Shown: positions 10,501-18,162, numbered from the stretch's first letter. The stretch: DNA of 64,000 nt from Streptomyces katrae (GCF_000717655.1 NZ_JNZY01000023.1:62001-126000); one strand, 5' to 3'. Notes: generated by a model from the letters alone, not told the origin. Numbers and translations: made by a program.

Positions 10501-12119
10501 CCCGCCGGGTGGGAGCACATGTCATCGCGACCGCGGGAACCCCCGTGAAGCGCGATCTGCTGCGACTACTGGGCGTCGAACACGTCCTGGACTCGCGCCG
10601 ACTGCACTTCGCGGAACAGGTCAAGGACCTCACCGGCGGCCAGGGCGTCGATGTGGTCCTCAACTCCCTCGCCGGCGAGGCACTTGTCCGCAGCCTTGGC
10701 GTGCTCAAACCGCACGGCAGATTCCTGGAGCTGGGCAGGCGCGACTTCCTGATGGACAGTCGGCTGCCGCTGGCCCCCTTCGCGCACAACCTCGCGTTCT
10801 TCGGCGTCGACCTGACGACCATGGTCGGAGGAACGTCAGCCGTCCTGGACACCGCCTTGGCGGCTCTCGCCGCCTCCGTACACGACGGCACATATCACCC
10901 GCTGCCCTTCCGCGCCTACCCGGCCCGGCGCATCGAGGAGGCGTTCACGAGCCTCCAGCACTCCCGGCACACCGGCAAGATCGTGATCACGTTCGAGGAG
11001 GGTGTACAGGTCCAGAGTCCGCTGACCGGGCCCGACCTGGATTCCACGGCCACGTACCTGGTCACCGGCGGCCTCGGCGGGTTCGGTGCCGCCACCGCAC
11101 GCCACCTCGCCGCCCGCGGCGCCCGTCACCTCACCCTCCTCGGCCGCCGCGGCACCGAGGCCCCCGAAGCCGCATCGCTCCTGGCGGACCTCCGCGATGA
11201 CGGGACCGACGTCACCGCCTACGCGGCGGATGTCACCGACGAAGCGGCGCTGCGACGCGTCCTCGACGACATCGACGCCTCCGGACGCCGATTGGCCGGT
11301 GTCGTCCACGCGGCCATGGTTCTCGACGACGCGCCGCTGGCCGGATCGTCGAACGAGCGCCTGCGTGCGGTCCTGGGCCCCAAGATGACCGGTGGCCTGC
11401 TCCTGGACACACTCACCCGCGACCGCCCCCTGGACTTCTTCGTCGTCTACAGCTCCGTGGCCGCCCTGATCGGCAACATCCGACAAGCCCCCTACGTGTC
11501 CGGCAACATGGTCCTGGAGGCGCTGGTCCGCGACCGTCACCGGGCCGGCGTACCGGCCCTGGCCGTCCAGTGGGGTGCCATCGGCGACTCGGGGTACGTG
11601 CACCGCACCGGACGGAACGACGAGATGGCCGTACTGGGGCTCAACGAGCTGGCCAGCGCCGACGCGCTCACGGAACTGGATCGACTGCTGGTCCACCCGG
11701 ACGCCCGGGTCGTCGCCGTCGGTCACTTCGACTGGGACCGGCTGGGGCGTCTCACGCCCGACCTGGCGGTACCGCGCACCGCCGGACTGCTCCGCAAACG
11801 GGACGAAACCGGATCCGCGGACCGGATGCGGGTCGCATTCGCCGAGGCCACTCCCGCACAGGCCGCCAAGCTGGTCGAGGAGAAACTCGCCGAGCTCTTG
11901 GCGGACGTCCTGCAGACCACCCCGGAACGCATCGACCGCGGGCGACGTCTGGACCTGCTGGGCGTGGACTCGTTGATGTCCCTGGAATTCACCGAAGTAG
12001 TCAGCAGGGACTTCGGCTGTGAACTCCCCGTAATGGAAGTGTCCGGAGCCGCGCATCTGTCGGAGATCGCCCAACGCGTGCTCACCCGCCTGGGCTACCA
12101 GGCGAACGCGAACGACTGA
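4545..12119 (+). CDS. Fully reducing, C-methylating type I polyketide synthase (KS-AT-DH-MT-psiKR-ER-KR-ACP)
   Basis: A single-module, 2524-residue PKS. The KS has Cys191 (DTACSSAL), His326 (EAHGTGT) and His366. The AT has GHSVGE with Ser661 and an unusual YAFH at 763-766. The DH has the HxxxGxxxxP motif at His969 and Asp1131 (HPTLLDGALQ). The C-methyltransferase has LEVGAGTGATT at about 1426. A structural pseudo-KR spans about 1600-1800. The ER has its nucleotide motif LVHGAAGGVG at about 1970. The KR has LVTGGLGGFG at about 2172, an LDD motif (B-type), Ser2304, Tyr2317 and Asn2321. The ACP has Ser2476. There is no loading module, docking domain or thioesterase, so iterative use is likely. 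This is the order of fungal highly reducing PKSs. TTG is chosen as start for its GGAGG box 6 nt upstream. One TTA codon suggests bldA control. Product unknown. Confidence 0.93.
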   Translation: MSAEIDVSCPGSVPASPAGDAVAVVGVGLRLPGGITSLGGLWTALEEGRDLVGEVPAGRFDTAAFVATGSARAGKSCTGAGGLLDDVTSFDAGYFGISPKEAARIDPQQRLLLECAVEAFDDAAIDPADFAGSDAAVVMGVSSHDYLDLQQRRPRTISPYTMGGSASCNTANRLSYVFDFHGPSNAVDTACSSALTAVHQACEALRSRRAPLALAGGVNVILNPGGFVGFSQASMLSPTGRCRPFSAQADGYVRSEGAGVLILKPLAAALADGDRVHAVILASGVNADGRTSGLALPSARSQAALLEHVYVTAGIDPDDVAYVEAHGTGTQVGDPIECESLGRTLGRGRRSAAALPVGSVKSNLGHLEAASGVAGLLKGLLVLQKRTIPGTLHSMPPNPAIDFASLGLEPVTEQRPLDTSGRGVVGVNSFGFGGSNAHVVLAEAPGARSARSSDGASSMSDGPSPAKDAAGGTGRLPVVVSARTPQALAAAAHAWGAHFQERAEQPGAEPADDFYNAAYTACRRRAGKEHRIAVLADGPQQVAAALRSVAEGKPAAGAVSAAAVSLGRVGFVFDGNGSQWVGMGSDLLSGDRAFTTEVMAVDAELAPMLGWSVLSELAGAPDPSRWQRTEVAQPLLFAVQAGVVAALAARGVEPTAVVGHSVGEVAAAYCSGALSRSQACRVIAERSRAQAATAGAGRMAAVGLGADAACGRLAAEGYGERLAVAGINSDQDVTIAGEAMALEEFGGRLDDEGVFFVDLGLDYAFHSAAMDIIEAPLREALADVRPGKCRIPLISTVTGNAVAGPELDASYWWLNVREPVRFAEAVDALTGAEHQCDVLVEIGPHPVLSTYLRRAAAKRTQPVAVVTTVSRSLPGPAALDEAYARLLAVGAQVDWAMVFPRQGRVAELPAYPWQRERHWNGHPDWWLEDTAQAASPRAQHPLLGARQPVADPVWRRQIEANSLTWMGDHVVSGAVVWPAAGYVDMALGAGREILDAPIEVTGLRIGRALTLPLDDPDLRVQLSTSLAPDGVLVVSSRSGEQGDWNEHARGRVRRLLRDRPPALDPGLVRARLSEAVSVEEHYAACARAGLPYGPAFRPLAALRTGPGEVLAEYRCTIEPSPGHQAHPTLLDGALQAGMPLIAALGGDACPFLPASIETVRAWQPMPETGLVHVRARTATAQEAVWDIAVSDTDGVVTLEVLGCKLRRFEAGRPPRPQRLTEVLRAAPLPGEAVRPVPLPSPAEVFAACEEDLGALAAGWTAGPYGAFRTDLLRMVAHFVGAAVRELVPETDVVTVESLLAAGPDAKFTRLLHHVLGTAVEHGVLTAEGTDRWRLTGEPAPQELFDALLRDYPAWAVMAQTYGLCGQHLSGVLRGTVSPVELLFSDTDALAARFYDGVAMGYQGRICETLMSGIVERWPRDRPLRILEVGAGTGATTAALVPHLPPERTCYTFTDISPAFFSQAKHRLSRYEFVDYRTLDLDADPAGQGFAESSFDIVVASNVLHATKDLKAALRRVADLLADGGHLLALEYHDNSLLAPVFGLLDSFWETTDDELRPAGPLLARAEWEPLLRDCGFSATAQSGQAAAASLSDNSVILAARRPRSPGLDPGGVPEGHSAHDTGSRTWLVGELPCNSRTQTPMTGSVVAALREHGHDGAVRAVSVEDTVESWTALLCGKQSPSDVVLIAEAGEAGSATEKTETAACHLAVLGAVGAACEQRPDPADLTVWVVSCGRDAVVSTPPVPESAAAWGAARTLANEHQNLTVRRIALAGVRDAEDRHLLAERVTREMLLRPEEDEVLLTPAGRFVTVVRPLDPPRGCSGADGYTLTLNAPGLHYRLGWRPADIPRPRAGEVVVAVGAAALNYKDIMIATGHVPAASSPRPDSAGIGFECAGVITAIGPGVTSFAPGDRVAALAEGCFGSHVRARADRVMALPAGMTSAEGATLLLVGLTVEYSLGYLARLTAGETLLVHGAAGGVGLAALQYARRVGAHVIATAGTPVKRDLLRLLGVEHVLDSRRLHFAEQVKDLTGGQGVDVVLNSLAGEALVRSLGVLKPHGRFLELGRRDFLMDSRLPLAPFAHNLAFFGVDLTTMVGGTSAVLDTALAALAASVHDGTYHPLPFRAYPARRIEEAFTSLQHSRHTGKIVITFEEGVQVQSPLTGPDLDSTATYLVTGGLGGFGAATARHLAARGARHLTLLGRRGTEAPEAASLLADLRDDGTDVTAYAADVTDEAALRRVLDDIDASGRRLAGVVHAAMVLDDAPLAGSSNERLRAVLGPKMTGGLLLDTLTRDRPLDFFVVYSSVAALIGNIRQAPYVSGNMVLEALVRDRHRAGVPALAVQWGAIGDSGYVHRTGRNDEMAVLGLNELASADALTELDRLLVHPDARVVAVGHFDWDRLGRLTPDLAVPRTAGLLRKRDETGSADRMRVAFAEATPAQAAKLVEEKLAELLADVLQTTPERIDRGRRLDLLGVDSLMSLEFTEVVSRDFGCELPVMEVSGAAHLSEIAQRVLTRLGYQANAND
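4791..4793 (+). promoter_or_regulatory. TTA (bldA-dependent) leucine codon in PKS
   Basis: An in-frame TTA encodes Leu83 of the PKS, in the context GGL-LDD just after the N-terminal KS segment. In Streptomyces TTA is read only by the developmentally timed bldA tRNA, so this codon can hold back translation of the whole synthase until late growth. It is the only TTA I found in frame in this gene. Confidence 0.8.
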
Positions 12120-12191
12120 CCGTCGACCGGGTGCGACACCGAACCCGTCACCGCACCCGAGCCCGTTGCAGACCTGAGGGGACACCATCTC

Positions 12192-12983
12192 GTGGCATCG
12201 CCCATCGGCCACAACCTGGCCGGCCGGCCTTCGCTCGTCGCGATCACCCGTCGGCCCGCCGCGACTCTGCGCTTGGTATGCGTACCACCTGCGGGTCTGG
12301 GTCCCGCCTTCTACCGAACCTGGGCCGAGCATCTCCCCGAGACGGTGGATCTGTTCGCCGTGCAGTTGCCGGGCCGCGGAGCGCTCGCCGAGCAGCTGTG
12401 TCTGACCGACCCGCACGAGGTCGCCGACCGGTTGGCCGAGGTGATCCATGAAGTGGACGACCGCCGACCGTTCGCCCTGTTCGGGCACTGCGTCGGAGCC
12501 CTGCTTGCCTACGCCACCACACGCGTCCTGCGTCGCAGGCAACACCGCGGCCCCCTGCTCCTCGCGCTGTCCGCGTGGCCCGCCCCACACCTCGACGTGC
12601 CCATCGCACAGCTCGCCCGGGTCATGCTCGCCGGTCGCGCACGCTTGGCTGACCTCTACGGCCCCATTCCGGAGGAACTCCTGGCCGATCCCCGAGCCAT
12701 GGCCACGGCGTACACACCGTTCCTCGCGGACATTCTGATGGCACTGCAGTACCACCAGTACGACGAACCGCCCCTGGACCTGCCGCTCTCCCTGTACGGC
12801 GCCCGCGACGACGCCGTCTTCCCTCCAGAGTTCCTGCATACCTGGAGCGACCTGTCAGCTCAGCCGGTCACACCCCGCATTTTCCCCGGCTCCCATGCCT
12901 ACCCCCGTGACCAGGCACGCGAGTTGACCGACCGGCTCGGTAAGGACCTCCTCGCCGCCAGGCGATACGCAACCCAGCCGTGA
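12192..12983 (+). CDS. Type II thioesterase (alpha/beta hydrolase) with Cys nucleophile
   Basis: A 263-residue thioesterase of the PKS/NRPS type II family. VCVPPAGLGPAFYRTW near residue 30 is the oxyanion region and LFAVQLPGRG the family block. The nucleophile elbow reads GHCVGA: the usual GHSMGA Ser is replaced by Cys100. The rest of the triad is visible as an Asp in GARDDAVFPPE and a His in GSHAYPRD. GAGGGG (12177-12182) lies 9 nt before the GTG start. It begins 72 bp after the PKS stop and overlaps the transporter by GTGA. Type II enzymes normally clear stalled acyl chains from carrier proteins. Because the PKS lacks a release domain, this enzyme may instead release the product, which is inference. 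Confidence 0.88.
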   Translation: MASPIGHNLAGRPSLVAITRRPAATLRLVCVPPAGLGPAFYRTWAEHLPETVDLFAVQLPGRGALAEQLCLTDPHEVADRLAEVIHEVDDRRPFALFGHCVGALLAYATTRVLRRRQHRGPLLLALSAWPAPHLDVPIAQLARVMLAGRARLADLYGPIPEELLADPRAMATAYTPFLADILMALQYHQYDEPPLDLPLSLYGARDDAVFPPEFLHTWSDLSAQPVTPRIFPGSHAYPRDQARELTDRLGKDLLAARRYATQP

Positions 12984-14587
12984 GCGCGACCACGACGCCG
13001 CCATCGGGTGACCTCCGGCGTTGGGCGGCGACGCTGACCGTGTGCCTGGGCCTGTTCCTCCTGGGCATAGACATGACCATGCTCAATGTCGCCGTCCCCG
13101 ATCTGCAGGCCGATCTCCGGCCGTCGATGGCCCAGATCCAGTGGATCGTCGACGGCTACGCCCTCGTCCTGGGCGGTACTGTCCTGACGGCAGGTGCACT
13201 GACCGACCGCATCGGACGTCGGCGCGCCTTCGTCATCGGACTGGCACTGTGTGCTGGAGCGTCACTGCTGGGCGCCCTCGCCCGGACACCGGAGCAGGTG
13301 ATCGCGGCACGCGGCGGCATGGGCGCGGGAGCGGCCCTGCTGATGCCCGCCACCTTGTCGACCATCCACAACCTCTTTCCCGAACCACAGCTGCGCCGAC
13401 GGGCCATCGCGGCATGGACGGCGGTTCTCGGCGCGGGCGGTCTCACCGGACCCGTGATCGGCGGTTGGCTCGTCGAGCACTTCTCCTGGCGCGCCGGCTT
13501 CTGGATCAACCTGCCCGTCATCGCCGTCACGGTCGTGCTCGCTGTGCTGGTGGTGCCCGAGTCGCGCGGATCGGGCAAACCCATCGACGTGCCCGGCGCC
13601 CTCACGTCCGCCGCCGGATTGCTGTCCCTGGTATGGGCCTTCATCGAAGCCCCCACCCACGGCTGGACCGGAGCACCCGTCCTGGCGGCCTTCGGTGCTG
13701 CCGGCCTGCTGCTCACGGCGTTCACCGCCCGACAGGCCACTGCCCGGCATCCGATGCTGCCGCTCTCCCTGCTGCGCCGTCCCTCCGTGATGGTGGGGGC
13801 CGCAGTTCTGGCGCTGATGTCGTTCTCCCTGTTCGGAGCCCTGTTCATCACCACCCTCTACCTGCAAGGGGTACTGGGCTACACACCCTGGCAGGCAGGG
13901 CTACGAACCCTGGCACTCCCGGCCGGACTCGTGATCGGGGCCGCGGGCAGCCTGCCGCTCGCAGCCCGGTGGGGAAATCGGTTCACGATCGTGGCAGGGC
14001 TGATCGTCGCGACGGCCGCCTTCGCCTTCCTCGCCACCACGACCGCCAACTCCGCGTACGGCCATCTCGTCGTCTTCCAGACGGTCGCGGGCGTGGGCGC
14101 GGGTCTGTCGGCAGCGGCCGCGACGGAGACCGTCATGGGAGCAACCCCGGGCGATCGTGCCGGACTCGGCTCAGCCATCAACGACGCCACACGTCAGATC
14201 GGCTCGGCACTGGGCGTAGCCGTACAAGGATCTCTCCTCGTGACGATCCACAGCCACCGCATGGCCGACCGCCTCGCCGGCACCGACGTGCCCGCATCCC
14301 TGGCTCAGACCGTCACCCACCAAGGCCTCACGCCGATCGACACCGCCCCCACACTGCCCGACTCCCTGCGCGAGGAACTCCTCGCAGCGGCACACGAATC
14401 CTTCGTCGCCGGCCTGACCGGCACGGCCTTCCTGGCCGCCGCGGCCACTCTCCTCGCTGCCGTGGCCGCCACGTTCCTCCTGCCCTCACCGACGTGTCAG
14501 GCTCTTCCCACTGCCCCTCACGCCCCTCGGCAAGGCCGGGGTGCGGTCCTCGGGGCGGTGCCGCCCCCACAGATGGACGCGAAATGA
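12980..14587 (+). CDS. DHA2-family (EmrB/QacA) 14-TM drug/proton antiporter
   Basis: A 535-residue polytopic membrane protein. DRIGRRRAF is the cytoplasmic loop 2-3 motif A, and ARGGMGAGAALLMPATLS and LGAGGLTGPVIGGWLVE correspond to motifs B and C of drug exporters. The predicted segment count and length fit the 14-TM DHA2 group. Its GTG start overlaps the thioesterase stop (GTGA), giving translational coupling, so the two are made together. The likely role is export of the PKS product and self-protection. The C-terminal tail after about residue 500 is Pro/Ala-rich and probably disordered. Confidence 0.9.
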   Translation: MSATTTPPSGDLRRWAATLTVCLGLFLLGIDMTMLNVAVPDLQADLRPSMAQIQWIVDGYALVLGGTVLTAGALTDRIGRRRAFVIGLALCAGASLLGALARTPEQVIAARGGMGAGAALLMPATLSTIHNLFPEPQLRRRAIAAWTAVLGAGGLTGPVIGGWLVEHFSWRAGFWINLPVIAVTVVLAVLVVPESRGSGKPIDVPGALTSAAGLLSLVWAFIEAPTHGWTGAPVLAAFGAAGLLLTAFTARQATARHPMLPLSLLRRPSVMVGAAVLALMSFSLFGALFITTLYLQGVLGYTPWQAGLRTLALPAGLVIGAAGSLPLAARWGNRFTIVAGLIVATAAFAFLATTTANSAYGHLVVFQTVAGVGAGLSAAAATETVMGATPGDRAGLGSAINDATRQIGSALGVAVQGSLLVTIHSHRMADRLAGTDVPASLAQTVTHQGLTPIDTAPTLPDSLREELLAAAHESFVAGLTGTAFLAAAATLLAAVAATFLLPSPTCQALPTAPHAPRQGRGAVLGAVPPPQMDAK

Positions 14588-14839
14588 GGGCAGACCGATC
14601 CCGCCGGATTCGACCGCTGTAGTCGTCGTGTCGGCGGGGCACAGCATCCACACGAGATGAAGCGTCGACCCACCCCAGTACTCCTCGCCGAGCCGCTGTC
14701 GCCGCGGCGGAACAGCCGGGAAGCTCTGTACGGATTCGTCGGCGGGCGCTTCTACGCCGCTCAGGTGTCGGGGTCCGACCAGCCAGACCACATCCGCAAC
14801 GCCCCAAGGACGGCAACGAACTCCCTGGCGGGATAACGG

Positions 14840-15297
14840 CCTTCTCGAGCTCGGGGCAGAGGGCGGGGCCCGAGCCCGCTGTAGGCGGGCTGATGCGGCT
14901 CGGCATCCTCACCGTGGGCGGTCATCTCGCCCTTGACCTGCAGGACGTAGGCCAGAGCCCGGTCCTCCAGGCCGTGACGGAAGTCGGCGTTCGCGCCGTA
15001 GCCGGCGTCGGCGACCAGTGCGGCGGGCCGCAGGCCGATCGCGGACATCTCGTCGAGCATCTCCAGCGCGAGCTGCCACTTCGGTCGGTGATGTTCACTG
15101 TCGGGGATCCGGCAGGCAGCCCGGCGTGCGGCGGCCTGGGGCCCGTCCCATGCGGCGGGCAGGAACAGCCGCCGTGACAGCGGGCACGAAGCCGTGTCCG
15201 AGGCGGCGTGGACGCTGACACCGATCTGGCAGTTGCCGACCTTGCCCAACGTGCCGGAGTACTGGCGGGCCACCCCGGGCGAAGCAGTGCCGTCCTT
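14840..15297 (-). pseudogene. IS701-family transposase fragment
   Basis: The minus strand reads KDGTASPGVARQYSGTLGKV, then NCQIGVSVHAAS and LVADAGYGANADFRHGLEDR with YVLQVKGEMTAH, the core of an IS701 DDE transposase. The expected upstream DDTGF block is missing, because homology begins within a few bases of the DeoR stop codon. The 3' part is replaced after PRPLPR. It is truncated at both ends and inactive. Confidence 0.85.
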
Positions 15298-15301
15298 GGG
15301 T

Positions 15302-16069
15302 TCAGCCGTTCGCCGGATGGACCACCTCGACCCCCAACTCCCTCAGCGCTTCGACCGCGGGAGAGTCGGCGGGGGCGTCCGTGACGACGAGGGCGATCTC
15401 CTCCATCGAGCAGATGCGGCCCAGCGCGGTGCGGCCGATCTTGTCGGCAGTGGCGACGAGGACGACCCGCTGCGCCGCGGCCACCGCGGCCCGCTTCACC
15501 TGCACGTCGTCGAGGTTGTAGGCGGTGGCGCCCTGCACCGGGTCGATACCGCAGCAACCCAGGACGAACGTGTCGAAGCACAGGTCCTTGAAGGTCTGCA
15601 CGGGGGCGTGTCCGTAGAACGACAGCTCCTCGGGGCGTACCTGACCGCCGGGCATCACCAGTTGGATGCCGGAATGCCCGGAGAGGACGAAGGCGGCATG
15701 CAGGGAGAGAGGGGTGACCGTGAACTGGCGGCCGGCCATGGCCTTGGCGACGGCCACGGCGGTGGTGCCGGTGTCCAGGGCGACGGTCTCGCCGTCGGTG
15801 AGCAGATCGACCACGGCGCGAGCCAGCCGCTCCTTGGCCTGCGCCCCGGACATGGCCCGGACCGCATAGGGCGGCTCGACGCCGCCGGGCAGGCTGCTCA
15901 CGGCGCCGCCGCGCACCCGGCGCAGGGCGCCCCGGGACTCCAGTACCTCCAGGTCCCTCCGGATGGTCATCTCGGACGCCCCGGTGGCCTGGGCCAGCTC
16001 GGCCACGGTCGCGCGGTTCTGCTGCACGAGCAGCCCCACGACGAACTTGTGCCTCTCCATCACGTTCAT
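15302..16069 (-). CDS. DeoR-family transcriptional regulator
   Basis: A 255-residue sugar-responsive repressor. The N-terminal winged helix-turn-helix reads VAELAQATGASEMTIRRDLE followed by LESRGALRRVRGGAV, the DeoR signature. The C-terminal DeoRC sensor domain includes DGETVALDTGTTAVAVAK, the phosphate-binding block that usually recognises a phosphorylated sugar. The ATG at 16069 (MNVMERHKF) gives the normal family N-terminus; the longer frame to 16174 would add 35 residues across the promoter. The gene is divergent from the MFS and HAD genes, its probable targets. The GAACAT (16144) and ATGTTC (16208) half-sites in the spacer may be operators. Its stop codon directly abuts the IS701 scrap. 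Confidence 0.9.
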   Translation of the reverse strand: MNVMERHKFVVGLLVQQNRATVAELAQATGASEMTIRRDLEVLESRGALRRVRGGAVSSLPGGVEPPYAVRAMSGAQAKERLARAVVDLLTDGETVALDTGTTAVAVAKAMAGRQFTVTPLSLHAAFVLSGHSGIQLVMPGGQVRPEELSFYGHAPVQTFKDLCFDTFVLGCCGIDPVQGATAYNLDDVQVKRAAVAAAQRVVLVATADKIGRTALGRICSMEEIALVVTDAPADSPAVEALRELGVEVVHPANG

Positions 16070-16150
16070 GTGTCTGCTTTTAGCACAGACGGAGCACTCA
16101 AGCGCCCCCTGATGCGCGTTCCGCACATCTGAACTGTTGAAACGAACATT

Positions 16151-16179
16151 TTGAGTGAGTATCGTGAGCGGCATAGTGT
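16151..16179 (+). promoter_or_regulatory. Probable sigma-70-type promoter of MFS-HAD operon
   Basis: TTGAGT (16151-16156) and TAGTGT (16174-16179) are separated by 17 bp, close to the Streptomyces HrdB consensus. Transcription would start near 16186, about 55 nt before the MFS start. It overlaps the divergent DeoR upstream region. Confidence 0.6.
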
Positions 16180-16240
16180 GAATTTCAGGCAGCTTTGAAC
16201 GTCGAAGATGTTCATTCGACTAAGACCGATGAGGAGAGCG

Positions 16241-17473
16241 ATGTCCTCCCCCAGTGAGGCCGACCTGCCGGAAGCGGGGAGGCCCCTCCTCACCACCGTC
16301 GCGATCATCGCCTCGTGCGTGGCGTTCGTGGTGATCGGCGCCCTGCAGGCCCTCTATGGACCGGCGATCCCGGCCCTGCGGGAGGAGTACGGCGTCAGCC
16401 CCGCCGTGGCCGGGCTCAGTCTCAGCGCCCACTTCGTCGGCGCACTGGTGGGCGTGCTGGTCTACCACCTCCTGCGGGGCCGGCTGAACAACCGGATGCT
16501 GCTCGGCGGCTCCTACGTGCTCATGGCGGCCGGTGCGGCCGTCTTCGCCTTCTCGCCGAACTGGACACTGGCGCTCGCCGGCACGTTCGTCATCGGCCTC
16601 GGCTTCGGCGGCATCGACTACGGCCTCAACCAGCTCTTCGCCGTCGGGTTCGGCCGCCGCAGCACCGCCATGCTCAACCTGCTCAACGGACACTTCGGTG
16701 TCGGCGCCATCGCCGGCCCGGCCCTGATCGGCTGGCTCGGCGCGGACCACTACCCCGACATCTTCCTCGGCATCGGCGCGATCAGCCTGCTGATCCTGTT
16801 CACCCTGGGCGGGGTGGCCCTCCGGGAGCCCCGGCCGGCCCCGGCCGAGGGCGCCTCGACGGGCGGCGCCCGGGTGCTCCCGATCATCGCGGTGTTCATC
16901 GGCATCTACGTGCTGCACGTCGCCATCGAGACCGGCGTCGGCGGCTGGGAGCCCACCCACCTCGAAGCCGTGGGCTACGGTGCGGCCACCGCCGCCACCG
17001 CGACCTCCGCCTACTGGGCGGCGATGACCGTCGGCCGGTTCGTCGTCGCGCCGCTCAGCCTGCGCTGGTCCGCGCCTTCGATCCTGATCGTCTGCTGCGC
17101 GGGCATGGCCGGCTTCCTGCTCCTGGCGACGGTGCCCGCCCTCGCCCCGTACGCGTACTTCGGCGTCGGGCTGATGATCGCGCCGATCTTCCCGACCTGC
17201 CTGCCCTGGCTGAACCGCGCCGTCCCCAGCGTGACCGCGGCCGGTGCCTACGTGATCGCCGCCTCGATGATCGGCGGCGTGGCCTTCCCGCCGCTGCTGG
17301 GCGGTGTCATCGACACGATGGACGTGACGCCGGTGCCCCTGGTCCTGTTCGTGCTCGCCGCGGTGTGCGGCGTCCTGAGCCTGTGGCTGCGGCGCAACGC
17401 CCCCGATCCCGGTGGGGTGGACCGCCCCGGCACGACCGGACGCAGCGATGCCGTCGCCGCCCCCCGAACCTGA
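16241..17473 (+). CDS. MFS transporter, sugar/FucP-like
   Basis: A 410-residue transporter with about 12 hydrophobic segments. The ATG at 16241 follows GAGGAG (16231-16236) by 4 nt, so the upstream ATG at 16208 is not used. The pattern (GFGGIDYGLNQLFAVGF, then LNGHFGVGAIAGPALIGW) matches the fucose/galactose-permease-like MFS branch, in which the repeated LN-HxxFGxGA block is typical. With a DeoR regulator divergent and a HAD phosphatase downstream, import of a sugar or polyol is the best guess. The substrate is unknown. Confidence 0.85.
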   Translation: MSSPSEADLPEAGRPLLTTVAIIASCVAFVVIGALQALYGPAIPALREEYGVSPAVAGLSLSAHFVGALVGVLVYHLLRGRLNNRMLLGGSYVLMAAGAAVFAFSPNWTLALAGTFVIGLGFGGIDYGLNQLFAVGFGRRSTAMLNLLNGHFGVGAIAGPALIGWLGADHYPDIFLGIGAISLLILFTLGGVALREPRPAPAEGASTGGARVLPIIAVFIGIYVLHVAIETGVGGWEPTHLEAVGYGAATAATATSAYWAAMTVGRFVVAPLSLRWSAPSILIVCCAGMAGFLLLATVPALAPYAYFGVGLMIAPIFPTCLPWLNRAVPSVTAAGAYVIAASMIGGVAFPPLLGGVIDTMDVTPVPLVLFVLAAVCGVLSLWLRRNAPDPGGVDRPGTTGRSDAVAAPRT

Positions 17474-17559
17474 GGAAAGACGAGGACCAAGAGGACCATG
17501 CGGAACTTGCGGAACTTGCGGAACACGAGCAGCACCAGCGACAGGAGGAAGTCCGAAAC

Positions 17560-18162
17560 ATGAAAGCCGTTCTCTTCGACATGTTCGGCGTCATCGCCCG
17601 GGTGCAGTCAGCCGAGTCGCAGGGCGCACTCGAGCGCACGGCCGGCGGCGACCCCGACCACTTCTGGGAGGCGTACTGGGCGCAGCGCGCCCCCTACGAC
17701 CGCGGGGAACTGACCGGCCCCGGCTATTGGCAGAAGGTCTGCGCGCAGCTGGGACTCCCCCTCGACGCCCGCCTGACCGCGGATCTGATCGCCGCCGACC
17801 TCGCCAGCTGGAGCGAGATCGACCAGCACACCGTGGACCTGCTCGGCCACCTCGCCGACCGGGGGTTCGTCCTCGGGCTCCTCTCCAACATCCCCGAGGA
17901 ACTGGCCGCCCGGTACGAGGCAACCCAGCCCTGGCTCGAGAGATTCGCGGTGCGCGGACTCTCCTGCCGGATCGGCAGCGCGAAGCCGGAGGCTGCCGCC
18001 TACCAGTGGTGCATCCGGGAACTCGGGCTGCCCCCCGAGGAGATCCTGTTCGTCGACGACCGCGCGGACAACGTGCGGGCGGCACGCGAAGTCGGTCTAC
18101 AGGGACACGTGTTCAGCTCCCCGGAAGACTTGCGAGCCGCCTTGGAGGCCGTGTCGCCGTGA
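17560..18162 (+). CDS. HAD-superfamily hydrolase (IA subfamily)
   Basis: A 200-residue enzyme. Motif I is KAVLFDMFGV with nucleophile Asp7; the second position of the DxD motif is Phe, as in dehalogenase-like HADs rather than classic phosphatases. Motif II is LGLLSNI, motif III is a Lys in GSAKPEAAAY, and motif IV is ILFVDDRADNVRAA. AGGAGG (17543-17548) lies 11 nt upstream of the ATG. A short tandem repeat of GCGGAACTT precedes it near 17501-17525. It follows the MFS by 86 bp, so co-transcription is likely, and it probably acts on the imported sugar phosphate. Confidence 0.88.
   Translation: MKAVLFDMFGVIARVQSAESQGALERTAGGDPDHFWEAYWAQRAPYDRGELTGPGYWQKVCAQLGLPLDARLTADLIAADLASWSEIDQHTVDLLGHLADRGFVLGLLSNIPEELAARYEATQPWLERFAVRGLSCRIGSAKPEAAAYQWCIRELGLPPEEILFVDDRADNVRAAREVGLQGHVFSSPEDLRAALEAVSP

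Noticed and set aside
10836..12839. A 667-codon minus-strand frame across the PKS and thioesterase
   Set aside because: Antisense to ER, KR, ACP and thioesterase motifs; composition typical of a shadow frame.
14588..14840. Possible small genes after the DHA2 transporter
   Set aside because: No frame has a ribosome site or recognisable content.
17500..17530. GCGGAACTT tandem repeat as a regulatory array
   Set aside because: Too short and diverging after two units; noted only in the HAD entry.
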